NCBI RefSeq assembly: GCF_016919165.1
Contig: NZ_JAFFPS010000031.1
Span: 1-64,000, forward strand
From: Leptospira chreensis
GTDB lineage: Bacteria; Spirochaetota; Leptospiria; Leptospirales; Leptospiraceae
Direction: 5' to 3'
Length of the DNA: 64,000 bases
The position numbers and the translations under genes were made by a program. Under the pieces are notes generated by a model that had not been told where the DNA came from, did not search any database, and was given only the letters and a program-made list of their open reading frames with translations. Positions 9,622 through 17,057 of the stretch are shown here, piece by piece (position 1 is the stretch's first letter; each line of letters opens with the position of its first letter).

Positions 9622-11056
9622 ACCAACAGGATTTTTAGAATTTAAAAAAGAATACCTTCAAAAGATTGAACCGAAGGAACGAGTTAAGAACTATAAAGAG
9701 TTCGAAAAACCATTTCCTGAGGCTGTTGCCAAAGACCAAGGCGCTCGTTGTATGGACTGCGGAATTCCTTTCTGCCATGGTGATACAGGTTGTCCTGTGG
9801 ATAACCTCATCCCTGAATTCAATGACTTTGTATTCCGAGGTCGTTGGAAAGAAGCTTGGGAAAACCTTTCTAAAACTAATAACTTTCCTGAATTTACAGG
9901 AAGGTTATGCCCTGCTCCCTGTGAGTCGGCTTGTACTTTAGGAATCATTGAACCTCCAGTTTCTATCAAATCCATTGAAAGAACCATCATTGACCGTGCT
10001 TGGGAAGAAGGATGGGTCATCCCACAACCTCCCACTTCCAAATCAGGAAAAAAAGTAGCCGTTGTAGGATCGGGACCAGCAGGTCTTGCCGCAGGACAAC
10101 AGTTAGCTCGTGCGGGACATACAGTTACTATTTTTGAAAAAAATGATCGTATTGGTGGCCTACTCCGTTACGGAATTCCAGACTTCAAAATGGAAAAAAG
10201 ACATATCGACCGACGTATGAAACAAATGGAAGCGGAAGGTGTAACTTTCAAAACCAATGTGAACGTGGGTGTGGATATCACCGCAAAGCAATTATTAGCT
10301 GATTTTGATTCTGTAGTCCTTGCTTGCGGATCCGAAGTTCCAAGAGATCTTCCTGTGGAAGGTAGAAAGAACAAAGGGGTTCACTTCGCTATGGACTTTT
10401 TGTCCAAAAACAACAAACATGTGGCAGGGGACGATATCGAAATCATAAATGCGAAAGACAAACATGTGATCGTCATTGGTGGTGGGGATACAGGTTCCGA
10501 TTGTGTAGGAACTTCCAACCGCCAAGGTGCTAAGTCTGTCACTCAAATTGAACTTTTTCCAGAGCCGCCAAAAGAAAGAGACTCCTCTACTCCTTGGCCC
10601 CTCTATCCTAAAATGCTCCGCACATCCACCTCACACGAGGAAGGTGTGAGCCGTAAATGGGCCGTTTCCACTATGGGTTTCAAATCCAACGAAAAAGGGG
10701 AAGTCACAGCCATTTACGGATCGGAAGTGAAAGAGGAAAACGGAAAATTCAATCCAGTTCCAGGAACCGAATTTGAATGGCCTGCCGATTTGGTTTTCCT
10801 TGCCATGGGATTTGTAAACCCCATCAAAGAAGGACTCATCGCTGACTTACAAAAAGAAGGGATGGAACTTGATGGTCGCGGGAATGTGAAGGCTGATTTT
10901 GGAACAAAATCAGGATCTTTTGCAACTTCTGTACCGAAAGTGTACGCTTGCGGGGACGTAAGACGAGGGCAATCCCTCATTGTTTGGGCCATTTCTGAAG
11001 GAAGGAAGTGTGCTGACCAAGTCCACCACTTCCTTATGCAAGACGTAGAGGCTTAA
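9614..11056 (+). CDS. gltD: Glutamate synthase, small (beta) subunit
   Basis: The NADPH-oxidising beta subunit passes electrons through FAD and Fe-S clusters to GltB. It is 480 residues long and starts with GTG at 9614 inside the gltB tail. The N-terminal cysteine groups [10 protein letters not shown] and [13 protein letters not shown], then [13 protein letters not shown], bind two [4Fe-4S] clusters. The FAD fold is marked by [16 protein letters not shown] and the NADPH fold by [13 protein letters not shown]; a second FAD contact is [20 protein letters not shown]. No mutations in these motifs are visible. The 8-base overlap with gltB indicates a dicistronic operon, and the structured sequence downstream (11077-11129) may end it. 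Confidence 0.97.
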   Translation: MGKPTGFLEFKKEYLQKIEPKERVKNYKEFEKPFPEAVAKDQGARCMDCGIPFCHGDTGCPVDNLIPEFNDFVFRGRWKEAWENLSKTNNFPEFTGRLCPAPCESACTLGIIEPPVSIKSIERTIIDRAWEEGWVIPQPPTSKSGKKVAVVGSGPAGLAAGQQLARAGHTVTIFEKNDRIGGLLRYGIPDFKMEKRHIDRRMKQMEAEGVTFKTNVNVGVDITAKQLLADFDSVVLACGSEVPRDLPVEGRKNKGVHFAMDFLSKNNKHVAGDDIEIINAKDKHVIVIGGGDTGSDCVGTSNRQGAKSVTQIELFPEPPKERDSSTPWPLYPKMLRTSTSHEEGVSRKWAVSTMGFKSNEKGEVTAIYGSEVKEENGKFNPVPGTEFEWPADLVFLAMGFVNPIKEGLIADLQKEGMELDGRGNVKADFGTKSGSFATSVPKVYACGDVRRGQSLIVWAISEGRKCADQVHHFLMQDVEA

Positions 11057-11076
11057 AAACCCACCTTTCCTACGAA

Positions 11077-11129
11077 CCACATTTGGAACATACCTTGTCG
11101 TAACAGGGATAATTTGTTTCCAAATGTGG
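11077..11129 (+). ncRNA. Nested hairpin downstream of gltD (possible structured RNA or attenuator)
   Basis: A perfect 12-bp inverted repeat, CCACATTTGGAA (11077-11088) and TTCCAAATGTGG (11118-11129), encloses a second 6-bp stem, CCTTGT (11093-11098) with ACAGGG (11103-11108), closed by a CGTA loop with one G-U pair. No U-run follows, so it is not a standard intrinsic terminator. It lies between gltD and the next plus-strand gene and could be an mRNA 3' structure, a leader element or a processing site. Calling it an RNA element is inference from the pairing. Confidence 0.35.
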
Positions 11130-11266
11130 ATTTACTTTCGAACCCTCTTTGGCAAAAAAATTCTTGCCTAACTTCCAAATTGCAAAAATCATTGGAGAGA
11201 TCAATTGAAACGTAGCTAGTAACACTATAGAGATTGTTATATAATATTCCAACACTTGAGATACCC

Positions 11267-12238
11267 TTGAAACTGACTATTACACAATATATTAAAATCG
11301 CAACACTTTTGGTAGTGATCGCAACTAACCTATCTGCAGAGAACATCCTTCTCAAAAAAGGGGGAACTCTCCAAGGTAAGGTGGTGGAACAAGACCAATA
11401 CAAGCTAAAAATTCGGAAAGAAGACGGAACTACAGTTGTTCTCAACAAAACCGATATTCTCAAAGTGGTTTATAAAGACCACCTAACTGCTGCAGAAGAA
11501 GAGAAACTCAGAAAAGCAGAAGAGGATAAAGAAAGAGCCAAAAAAGATAAAGAAGAAGCTGCAAGGCTCAAAAAAGAACAAGAAGATGCAGCAAAGTTAG
11601 AAAAAGAATTGGCTGCCAAAAATGCAACGGCTGATGCCGAAGCGAAACGTAAAAAAGAAGAAGAAGCAAAACTTGCTGAGGCAGATCGCAAAAACCTTAC
11701 CAGAGGTGGTGCTACTTGGAGATCGGCTGTTCTTCCTGGTTGGGGCCAATGGAAACAAGGCCGCAAGGTGCAAGCAATTGTATATCCATCCATCGTTGCT
11801 CTTGGGCTCTTTTTTACATACGACAAACACCGTATGTATTTAAATGCCAAACGTGATTATAACAATTTAGAAAACCCTTATACAACGAATGGTTATATAA
11901 GAGCGGCTTTCTCTCCTCAAAGTGCTGCCACTGTATCACCAGCAGAAGCTGTGGTTGCAAGCCAACTTGGGCCTTTCAAGGGTCAAAGAGAGTCTGTAGA
12001 AAAACATTACCAAGATATGCAATACATTGGAGTTGCAACTCTGCTCGTATATTTTTGGAATATTTTTGATGCTTACTACTTCCACCCTACAGGTACGGGA
12101 CTCAGTATGGAAGACACACGCAAAGAAAAATTCTTTATGCATTCTTCAGTGGATCGCGTGGGATACCACCCAACAGCGATTGCTGGAGATCGTGGTATCG
12201 AACACAGAACACAATTAGGATATGAACTCACCTTCTAA
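11267..12238 (+). CDS. DUF5683-like exported protein with coiled coil
   Basis: I choose the TTG at 11267 because it yields a proper signal peptide (KLTITQYIKIATLLVVIAT, cleaved after NLSA); the open frame itself extends to 11234. After a short beta domain (ILLKKGGTLQGKVVEQDQYK, through ILKVVYKD) comes a long charged coiled coil rich in E, K and A (about residues 80-145). A DUF5683-like region opens with WRSAVLPGWGQWKQGRK and has two membrane segments (around AIVYPSIVALGLFF and GVATLLVYFWNIFDAYYF). Such proteins are common in Leptospira and Bacteroidetes envelopes, but their function is unknown. A TATAAT at 11240-11245 may be its -10 box, without a good -35. Confidence 0.6.
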   Translation: MKLTITQYIKIATLLVVIATNLSAENILLKKGGTLQGKVVEQDQYKLKIRKEDGTTVVLNKTDILKVVYKDHLTAAEEEKLRKAEEDKERAKKDKEEAARLKKEQEDAAKLEKELAAKNATADAEAKRKKEEEAKLAEADRKNLTRGGATWRSAVLPGWGQWKQGRKVQAIVYPSIVALGLFFTYDKHRMYLNAKRDYNNLENPYTTNGYIRAAFSPQSAATVSPAEAVVASQLGPFKGQRESVEKHYQDMQYIGVATLLVYFWNIFDAYYFHPTGTGLSMEDTRKEKFFMHSSVDRVGYHPTAIAGDRGIEHRTQLGYELTF

Positions 12239-12247
12239 CAACCGCTA

Positions 12248-12276
12248 GGAGGTCTTACCCTCCATTCCAATTTTTT
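12248..12276 (+). terminator. Candidate intrinsic terminator
   Basis: GGAGG (12248-12252) pairs with CCTCC (12259-12263) around a six-base loop, and a run of six T residues follows at 12271-12276, just after the stop of the DUF5683-like gene. The stem is short and the T-run is seven bases away, so strength is uncertain. Confidence 0.4.
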
Positions 12277-12298
12277 AGATTAATTCTAAGTCTCAAAG

Positions 12299-12320
12299 CC
12301 CCTTGACAAATATCAAGGGG
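12299..12320. promoter_or_regulatory. FNR/FixK-type box upstream of ccoN
   Basis: TTGAC-AAAT-ATCAA at 12303-12316 matches the FNR/Anr/FixK consensus TTGAT-N4-ATCAA with one substitution. It sits in a longer perfect inverted repeat, CCCCTTGA (12299-12306) and TCAAGGGG (12313-12320). It lies 113 bases before the ccoN start. cbb3 oxidase operons are classic targets of this regulator family under low oxygen. A TAATAC at 12369-12374 could be the -10 box, which would place the site centre near -71, a class I position; that part is inference. Confidence 0.65.
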
Positions 12321-12428
12321 TCACAATAAGAACCCCAACCTGTTTTTCTTTCTTTTCTTCGTCCTTTTTAATACAAAGGAATTAGTTCTCTATACATACA
12401 GAACTGATAAAGATTAAGGAGAGAAACA

Positions 12429-13859
12429 TTGGCTACGGAAAAAACTCAATATGACGATTTTATCGTAAAAGGGTTTATCATTTCAGCGTTAGTCTGGGGC
12501 GTTGCATCAATGACATTCGGTGTCATTATTGCCTTCCAGCTTGTATATCCACAGCTGAATTTGGAATTACCTTGGACGAGCTTCGGAAGGTTACGACCTC
12601 TACATACCAATGCAGCCATTTTTGGATTCGCATTGAGTGTTATCTTCGCCACAGCCTACCATACGGTACAAAGATTGTGTCGGACTAGAATGTGGAACGA
12701 CACACTTTCCAAAATACACCTGGCATTGTATAACTTAACAATTGTCCTAGCTGCAATTACATTACCACTTGGATACAGCCAATCAAAAGAATATGCCGAA
12801 CTAGAATGGCCTATCGACTTATTGCTTGTTGTATGGTATGTGATTTTCTTTGCAAACTATCTGATGACGGTGATCAAACGAAAAGAAGAACAAATGTATG
12901 TAGCGATTTGGTTCTACATTGCTTCTTTTGTTACAGTTCCACTGCTTTTTATCGTAAACAACCTTGTGATCCCAGCAGGATTCTTAAAATCCTACTCGGT
13001 ATACGCAGGTGTGTTTGATGCCAACATCCAATGGTGGTATGGACACAACGCAGTAGCCTTTGTTCTTACAACACCGTTTTTGGGACTAATGTATTACTAC
13101 CTCCCAAAACACATCAAACAACCCATTTACTCGCATAGACTTTCGATCATTCACTTCTGGTCGTTAATCTTTATTTATATCTGGGCTGGTCCTCACCATT
13201 TACTTTACTCACCAATTCCAGAATGGTTACAAACAACAGGGATGGTATTCTCCATCATGTTATGGATGCCTTCTTGGGGAGGAATGCTCAATGGATTTTT
13301 AACACTCACTCAAGCCAAAGACAAAATCAAAGTGGATGCTACCCTCAAAATGATGTTAGCTGCTATCACTTTTTACGGTATGTCAACATTTGAAGGTCCA
13401 CTACTTTCCATTCGTGCTGTTTCCGCTCTTGGACACAACACTGACTGGATCATTGGTCACGTTCACTCAGGAACTCTCGGTTGGGTGGGATTTATGTCTG
13501 CGGCAGCTTTATACTACCTAGTGCCAAGACTTTGGAACTCCAATCTCTATAGCGAAAAACTTGCCAACGCTCATTTCTGGCTCGGGACTCTCGGTATCCT
13601 ACTCTACATCATTTCTATGTGGGTGTCTGGAATTACGGAAGGTTCTATGTGGCGAGCAGTTGGTGAAAACGGCGAACTCGTATATAAAGACTGGGTAGAA
13701 ATTGTTGAGTTCTTAAAACCTTTCCGACTATTCCGTGCGATTGGAGGAACACTCTATCTAACAGGAATTTTACTGATGGTGTATAACTTTATCAAAACCA
13801 TTCAAAACAAAGATAGTGGGTTTGTAGAACAAGACTTACGTATAGGAGTGAAATCATAA
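12429..13859 (+). CDS. ccoN: cbb3-type cytochrome c oxidase subunit I
   Basis: The catalytic membrane subunit of the high-affinity cbb3 oxidase reduces oxygen at a haem b3-CuB centre. It is 476 residues and starts with TTG at 12429, with AAGGAGAG seven bases upstream. About twelve membrane helices are visible. Conserved histidines are at H59 and H78 (early helices, low-spin haem side), H206 (WWYGHNAVAF), H256-H257 (WAGPHHLLY, CuB) and H344/H346 (GHVHSG, haem ligands). It is the first gene of the oxidase operon and lies behind the FNR-type site. It ends overlapping the ccoO start codon by one base. Confidence 0.96.
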   Translation: MATEKTQYDDFIVKGFIISALVWGVASMTFGVIIAFQLVYPQLNLELPWTSFGRLRPLHTNAAIFGFALSVIFATAYHTVQRLCRTRMWNDTLSKIHLALYNLTIVLAAITLPLGYSQSKEYAELEWPIDLLLVVWYVIFFANYLMTVIKRKEEQMYVAIWFYIASFVTVPLLFIVNNLVIPAGFLKSYSVYAGVFDANIQWWYGHNAVAFVLTTPFLGLMYYYLPKHIKQPIYSHRLSIIHFWSLIFIYIWAGPHHLLYSPIPEWLQTTGMVFSIMLWMPSWGGMLNGFLTLTQAKDKIKVDATLKMMLAAITFYGMSTFEGPLLSIRAVSALGHNTDWIIGHVHSGTLGWVGFMSAAALYYLVPRLWNSNLYSEKLANAHFWLGTLGILLYIISMWVSGITEGSMWRAVGENGELVYKDWVEIVEFLKPFRLFRAIGGTLYLTGILLMVYNFIKTIQNKDSGFVEQDLRIGVKS

Positions 13860-14554
13860 TGTTAGGATTTAATAAATTCTTAGATTGGTTTTCTGAAATT
13901 GCAGACCGTTGGGACACCAAAGGTGTTAAGTTTACTCTGTATACAACGATTGCCGTTGTGATTGGTGGACTTTTCGAACTGGTTCCTCCATTTTTTCTAA
14001 CAAAAACGGTAACTCCAATTTCCACTGTAAAACCTTACTCGGCATTGGAACTGGCAGGTCGTGACACTTACCAAAAAGAAGGATGTATCGGATGCCATAC
14101 GCAAATGGTTCGTCCATTCAAATGGGAAGTGGATCGTTTTGACCCAGCGAAGGCTTATGGACGAGCTGGATACTCTAAAGGTGGTGAGTTTGTTTATGAC
14201 CACCCATTCCTTTGGGGATCTAAACGAACAGGTCCAGACCTAGCTCATGAATCTCAAATGTTACGCTCTGACGAATGGCATAAAAACCATTTGATCAATC
14301 CAAGAACTGTGGGAGGTGTACCTAACTCGATTATGCCAGCCTATCCATGGTTATTCGAAGCATCTCACAAGATTGATGTAGAACAAGTTTTATCTAACAT
14401 GAAGGCTCTAAAAACCATCGGCGTTCCTTACACAGACGAAGACTTTGCCAACGCACCTTCTCTTCTAAAGGACAAAACCGAAGGAGAGGCACTCGTTGCA
14501 TATTTGCAAAAACTGGGAAGAGATTCTGCTGAATTGCAAAAAGGTATGAAGTAA
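13859..14554 (+). CDS. ccoO: cbb3 oxidase subunit II, mono-haem cytochrome c
   Basis: CcoO is the membrane-anchored mono-haem cytochrome c that feeds electrons to CcoN. It is 231 residues long with one N-terminal membrane helix (about 25-48), then the haem motif C76-x2-C79-H80 in KEGCIGCHTQMVRP and a distal methionine in NSIMPAYPWLF. KRTGPDLAHES and DEWHKNHLINPR are typical of the family. The ATG shares its A with the ccoN stop. No anomalies. Confidence 0.96.
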   Translation: MLGFNKFLDWFSEIADRWDTKGVKFTLYTTIAVVIGGLFELVPPFFLTKTVTPISTVKPYSALELAGRDTYQKEGCIGCHTQMVRPFKWEVDRFDPAKAYGRAGYSKGGEFVYDHPFLWGSKRTGPDLAHESQMLRSDEWHKNHLINPRTVGGVPNSIMPAYPWLFEASHKIDVEQVLSNMKALKTIGVPYTDEDFANAPSLLKDKTEGEALVAYLQKLGRDSAELQKGMK

Positions 14555-14558
14555 AATC

Positions 14559-14708
14559 ATGAACGAAGCAGATATTCTACTCGTTTATAAAAGTCTGAGA
14601 TTGCCGATCCTCGTGATCGCAATCTCTTACATCACCTACTACGTTTATAAAAAACGTACGAAAGACGAAATGGAGAAACCCAAGTATAGAATGCTTGAGG
14701 AGGATTAA
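14559..14708 (+). CDS. ccoQ: cbb3 oxidase small subunit CcoQ
   Basis: This short gene (49 codons) fills the gap between ccoO and ccoP. It encodes MNEADILLVYKSLRLPILVI, one membrane helix continuing AISYITYYVYKK, then a charged tail containing KPKYRMLEED. CcoQ/FixQ proteins are about 50-60 residues with one membrane helix and stabilise the oxidase complex. The ATG is four bases after the ccoO stop, and the frame ends five bases before the ccoP ATG, within whose leader lies GAGGAGG. The tail resembles that of CcoS in this window (SPKYRMFFEEEYP), an intriguing but short similarity. Confidence 0.85.
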   Translation: MNEADILLVYKSLRLPILVIAISYITYYVYKKRTKDEMEKPKYRMLEED

Positions 14709-14713
14709 TACGA

Positions 14714-15244
14714 ATGAAAGAACCAAAAGAAGTAGACGGAATCTTCCAAGCCGACAACCCCATGCCCACTTGGTGGAAATTGGTCTGGCTCATCAGTATC
14801 ATCGTTTCCATAGGTTATGTTGTATACTTTCACTGGTATTCCGAATGGCCACAAGACGTTGCCTTTGAAAAGGAAGTTGCCGAACATGAAGCACAATTCC
14901 CAGCAAAACAAGCGGTGGTTGTGAATGCAGAAGACGGATCGAACCCTTATCGTGATGATGCAGTAGCTATCAAAGAAGGTGAAGGAACTTACAAACAAAT
15001 TTGTTCTGCTTGCCATGGCCCAACTGCCGAAGGTGCTGTCGGACCAAGTCTTGTAGACAAAGATTGGCTTCACGGGAATACCGATAAAGAAGTGTTCAAC
15101 AATATCATGAAAGGTGTAGGACCTGAAAGACAAAAACTCAACCGAGGGGGAATGCCTGCTTGGGAAGGGTTAGGTGCTGAAAAAGTGTATGCCGTGATGG
15201 CATGGCTTGCTACTAAAAATGATAGTTTGGTAAAGGCTAAATAA
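14714..15244 (+). CDS. ccoP: cbb3 oxidase subunit III with a single haem c site
   Basis: In position and start this is CcoP: an N-terminal segment (PKEVDGIFQADNPMPTWW) followed by one membrane helix (about 22-42) and a periplasmic cytochrome c domain. Only one haem motif is present, C97-x2-C100-H101 in QICSACHGPTAEGAVGPSL, with a probable Met ligand in RGGMPAWEGLG. Classical CcoP is near 300 residues and di-haem; this one is 176 residues, so one cytochrome domain is missing. The frame is open and well placed, which argues for a genuine short form rather than a frameshift. It is followed two bases later by ccoG. Confidence 0.9.
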   Translation: MKEPKEVDGIFQADNPMPTWWKLVWLISIIVSIGYVVYFHWYSEWPQDVAFEKEVAEHEAQFPAKQAVVVNAEDGSNPYRDDAVAIKEGEGTYKQICSACHGPTAEGAVGPSLVDKDWLHGNTDKEVFNNIMKGVGPERQKLNRGGMPAWEGLGAEKVYAVMAWLATKNDSLVKAK

Positions 15245-15246
15245 AG

Positions 15247-16566
15247 ATGATCATTTCAAGACCTCAATCAGGAAAAGTAAGAACACGAAGAAATTTCGTT
15301 ATGAGTTTTCTCGTGGGGTTATTTTTAGCAGCTCCATGGGTGGTGTTATCAGATGGTAGCCCCCTCATTCGGCTGGACATCCCACGTAGGATGTTTCACC
15401 TGTTTGGCGGTCTTTTTATCCCACAAGAAGGTTTAATCTTATGGTTTTTTCTTCTGACAATGGGTCTCTCTCTTTTCTTTTTCACCTCCGTCATTGGCCG
15501 AGTCTGGTGCGGATGGGGGTGTCCCCAAACCATATATACCGATCTATTCGATAGAATTGGTCGGTTTGTTTTGAATTCAAAATATGGAAAGAAGGATGCT
15601 TCCCTTCATGGAAAACTCACTGTATATTTTCTTTGGATTGTGGTTTCCTTCATTGCTTCCTTCCATTGGATTGCCTACTTTGTCAGTCCCTATGAAATGT
15701 TAGCTGGGTTTCTAAACCTTGCCGCATTTCAAGAAACTTACTTCTATTATACATTATTTTTTACAGCGGCGATGTTTATCGATATCGGATTTGTCCGAGA
15801 ACAGTTTTGCCGTTATGCTTGCCCCTATGCTAGATTCCAAACCCTCCTTATGGATGAACATTCTTGGAATGTGACTTATGACTTCAAACGAGGGGAACCT
15901 CGTCGAGATGGAAAAACCAAAATTGGAGATTGTATATCTTGTAATATGTGTGTGGTGGTTTGTCCCACAGGTATCGATATTCGCGATGGCCTTCAAGTAG
16001 GTTGTGTGGCCTGCGGAAAATGTGTGGATGCTTGTACATCCATCATGGCAAAAGAAAACAAAAAAACACTGATCGGATATTTTTCTCTCAAACAAATTGA
16101 AACTGGTGAAAAAATCAAATGGATTCGACCAAGGACAGTTATCTACGCGATTCTACTTACAGTTGTCATCGTTGGTGCAACCATTCAGCTCATCACAAGA
16201 AGTCCTATGTCGATGATTGCAGCATCCAATAAATCGATGCCACCGATTTTGATTCCTGATAATAAAATCAGGGCCTTTGTGGCCCTTCGTATTCAAAATA
16301 TTGCTCCGGTAGAAAAAGAATTTCAACTCTCTGCCTTTGATACAAGACATGGGAAAAAAATTCTAGTTCGTTCTGGAGAAGAAAACAACCAATTCAAATT
16401 AGGATCAGGCGAAATTAAAAGTATCTCTGTGGTTCTAGAGACAGAATCTCTCACAGAACAAGAATTAAATGAAGGTTACTTACCAGGTTCCATTGTATTA
16501 AACAATGCAGAGGATCCAGACGAACGATTGGAGAAAAAACTCTCCTTAACATTACCAAGGAGGTAG
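15247..16566 (+). CDS. ccoG: cbb3 oxidase assembly protein CcoG (FixG/RdxA)
   Basis: CcoG is a membrane Fe-S protein that helps deliver reduced copper to the cbb3 oxidase. It is 439 residues. Several membrane helices, CGWGCPQTIYTDLFDRIGR and CRYACPYARFQ lead into a double [4Fe-4S] ferredoxin motif (CISCNMCVVVCPTGIDIRDG, then CVACGKCVDAC). A further helix (about 298-318) precedes a C-terminal immunoglobulin-like periplasmic domain. ATG is at 15247, two bases after ccoP. The gene ends with AAGGAGG, which serves as ribosome site for ccoH. Confidence 0.94.
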   Translation: MIISRPQSGKVRTRRNFVMSFLVGLFLAAPWVVLSDGSPLIRLDIPRRMFHLFGGLFIPQEGLILWFFLLTMGLSLFFFTSVIGRVWCGWGCPQTIYTDLFDRIGRFVLNSKYGKKDASLHGKLTVYFLWIVVSFIASFHWIAYFVSPYEMLAGFLNLAAFQETYFYYTLFFTAAMFIDIGFVREQFCRYACPYARFQTLLMDEHSWNVTYDFKRGEPRRDGKTKIGDCISCNMCVVVCPTGIDIRDGLQVGCVACGKCVDACTSIMAKENKKTLIGYFSLKQIETGEKIKWIRPRTVIYAILLTVVIVGATIQLITRSPMSMIAASNKSMPPILIPDNKIRAFVALRIQNIAPVEKEFQLSAFDTRHGKKILVRSGEENNQFKLGSGEIKSISVVLETESLTEQELNEGYLPGSIVLNNAEDPDERLEKKLSLTLPRR

Positions 16567-16568
16567 TG

Positions 16569-17057
16569 ATGTTTAAAGATTTACACCCAAGTCTACGAAG
16601 TGCCATGTATGTGGTTCTCTTTAGTTTTACAGCCCTTGTGGCGGCTACTTTTTACACGATCCGTCTCACTTACAAAAGTTTTGAACCTGTAATGGATAAA
16701 AACTATTACGAAATTGGTCTGAACTATGAAAAGGCCATCGAGAATCAAAAAGAACTTTTGAAACAAGGTTTTCTGATTAAATCCAACTGGGACAACCAAA
16801 CCATCCTACCTTTAGGAGAATCTGAAATCGCTGTGCAATTAGAAAAAGCGGGGGCCCTCACCCAAGCAAGTTCGATCACAGTGTTTCTGGAACGAAATGC
16901 GACCACAAAGAACACAGCACATTACAACTTAAAACAAAATGCCAATGGTTTTAGTGGAAGAATCCCTCTTGTAGAAAAGGGAACTTGGAATTTGCGACTG
17001 GTTGCAGACATTGAAGGCAAATCCTTTGAAAGAGAAGGAAAGATCTTAGTGCAATGA
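16569..17057 (+). CDS. ccoH: cbb3 oxidase assembly protein CcoH (FixH)
   Basis: FixH-type protein of 162 residues with one N-terminal membrane helix (around SAMYVVLFSFTALVAATFYT) and a periplasmic beta domain containing DKNYYEIGLNYEKAIENQKE, the family hallmark. I start at the ATG at 16569, five bases after AGGAGG (16558-16563), rather than the adjacent GTG at 16566. It ends overlapping ccoI by four bases (ATGA). CcoH is needed for stable oxidase assembly. Confidence 0.88.
   Translation: MFKDLHPSLRSAMYVVLFSFTALVAATFYTIRLTYKSFEPVMDKNYYEIGLNYEKAIENQKELLKQGFLIKSNWDNQTILPLGESEIAVQLEKAGALTQASSITVFLERNATTKNTAHYNLKQNANGFSGRIPLVEKGTWNLRLVADIEGKSFEREGKILVQ

Noticed and set aside
11077..11129. Nested hairpin considered as a tRNA or known riboswitch
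   Set aside because: No cloverleaf, CCA end or conserved riboswitch motifs; only two nested stems.
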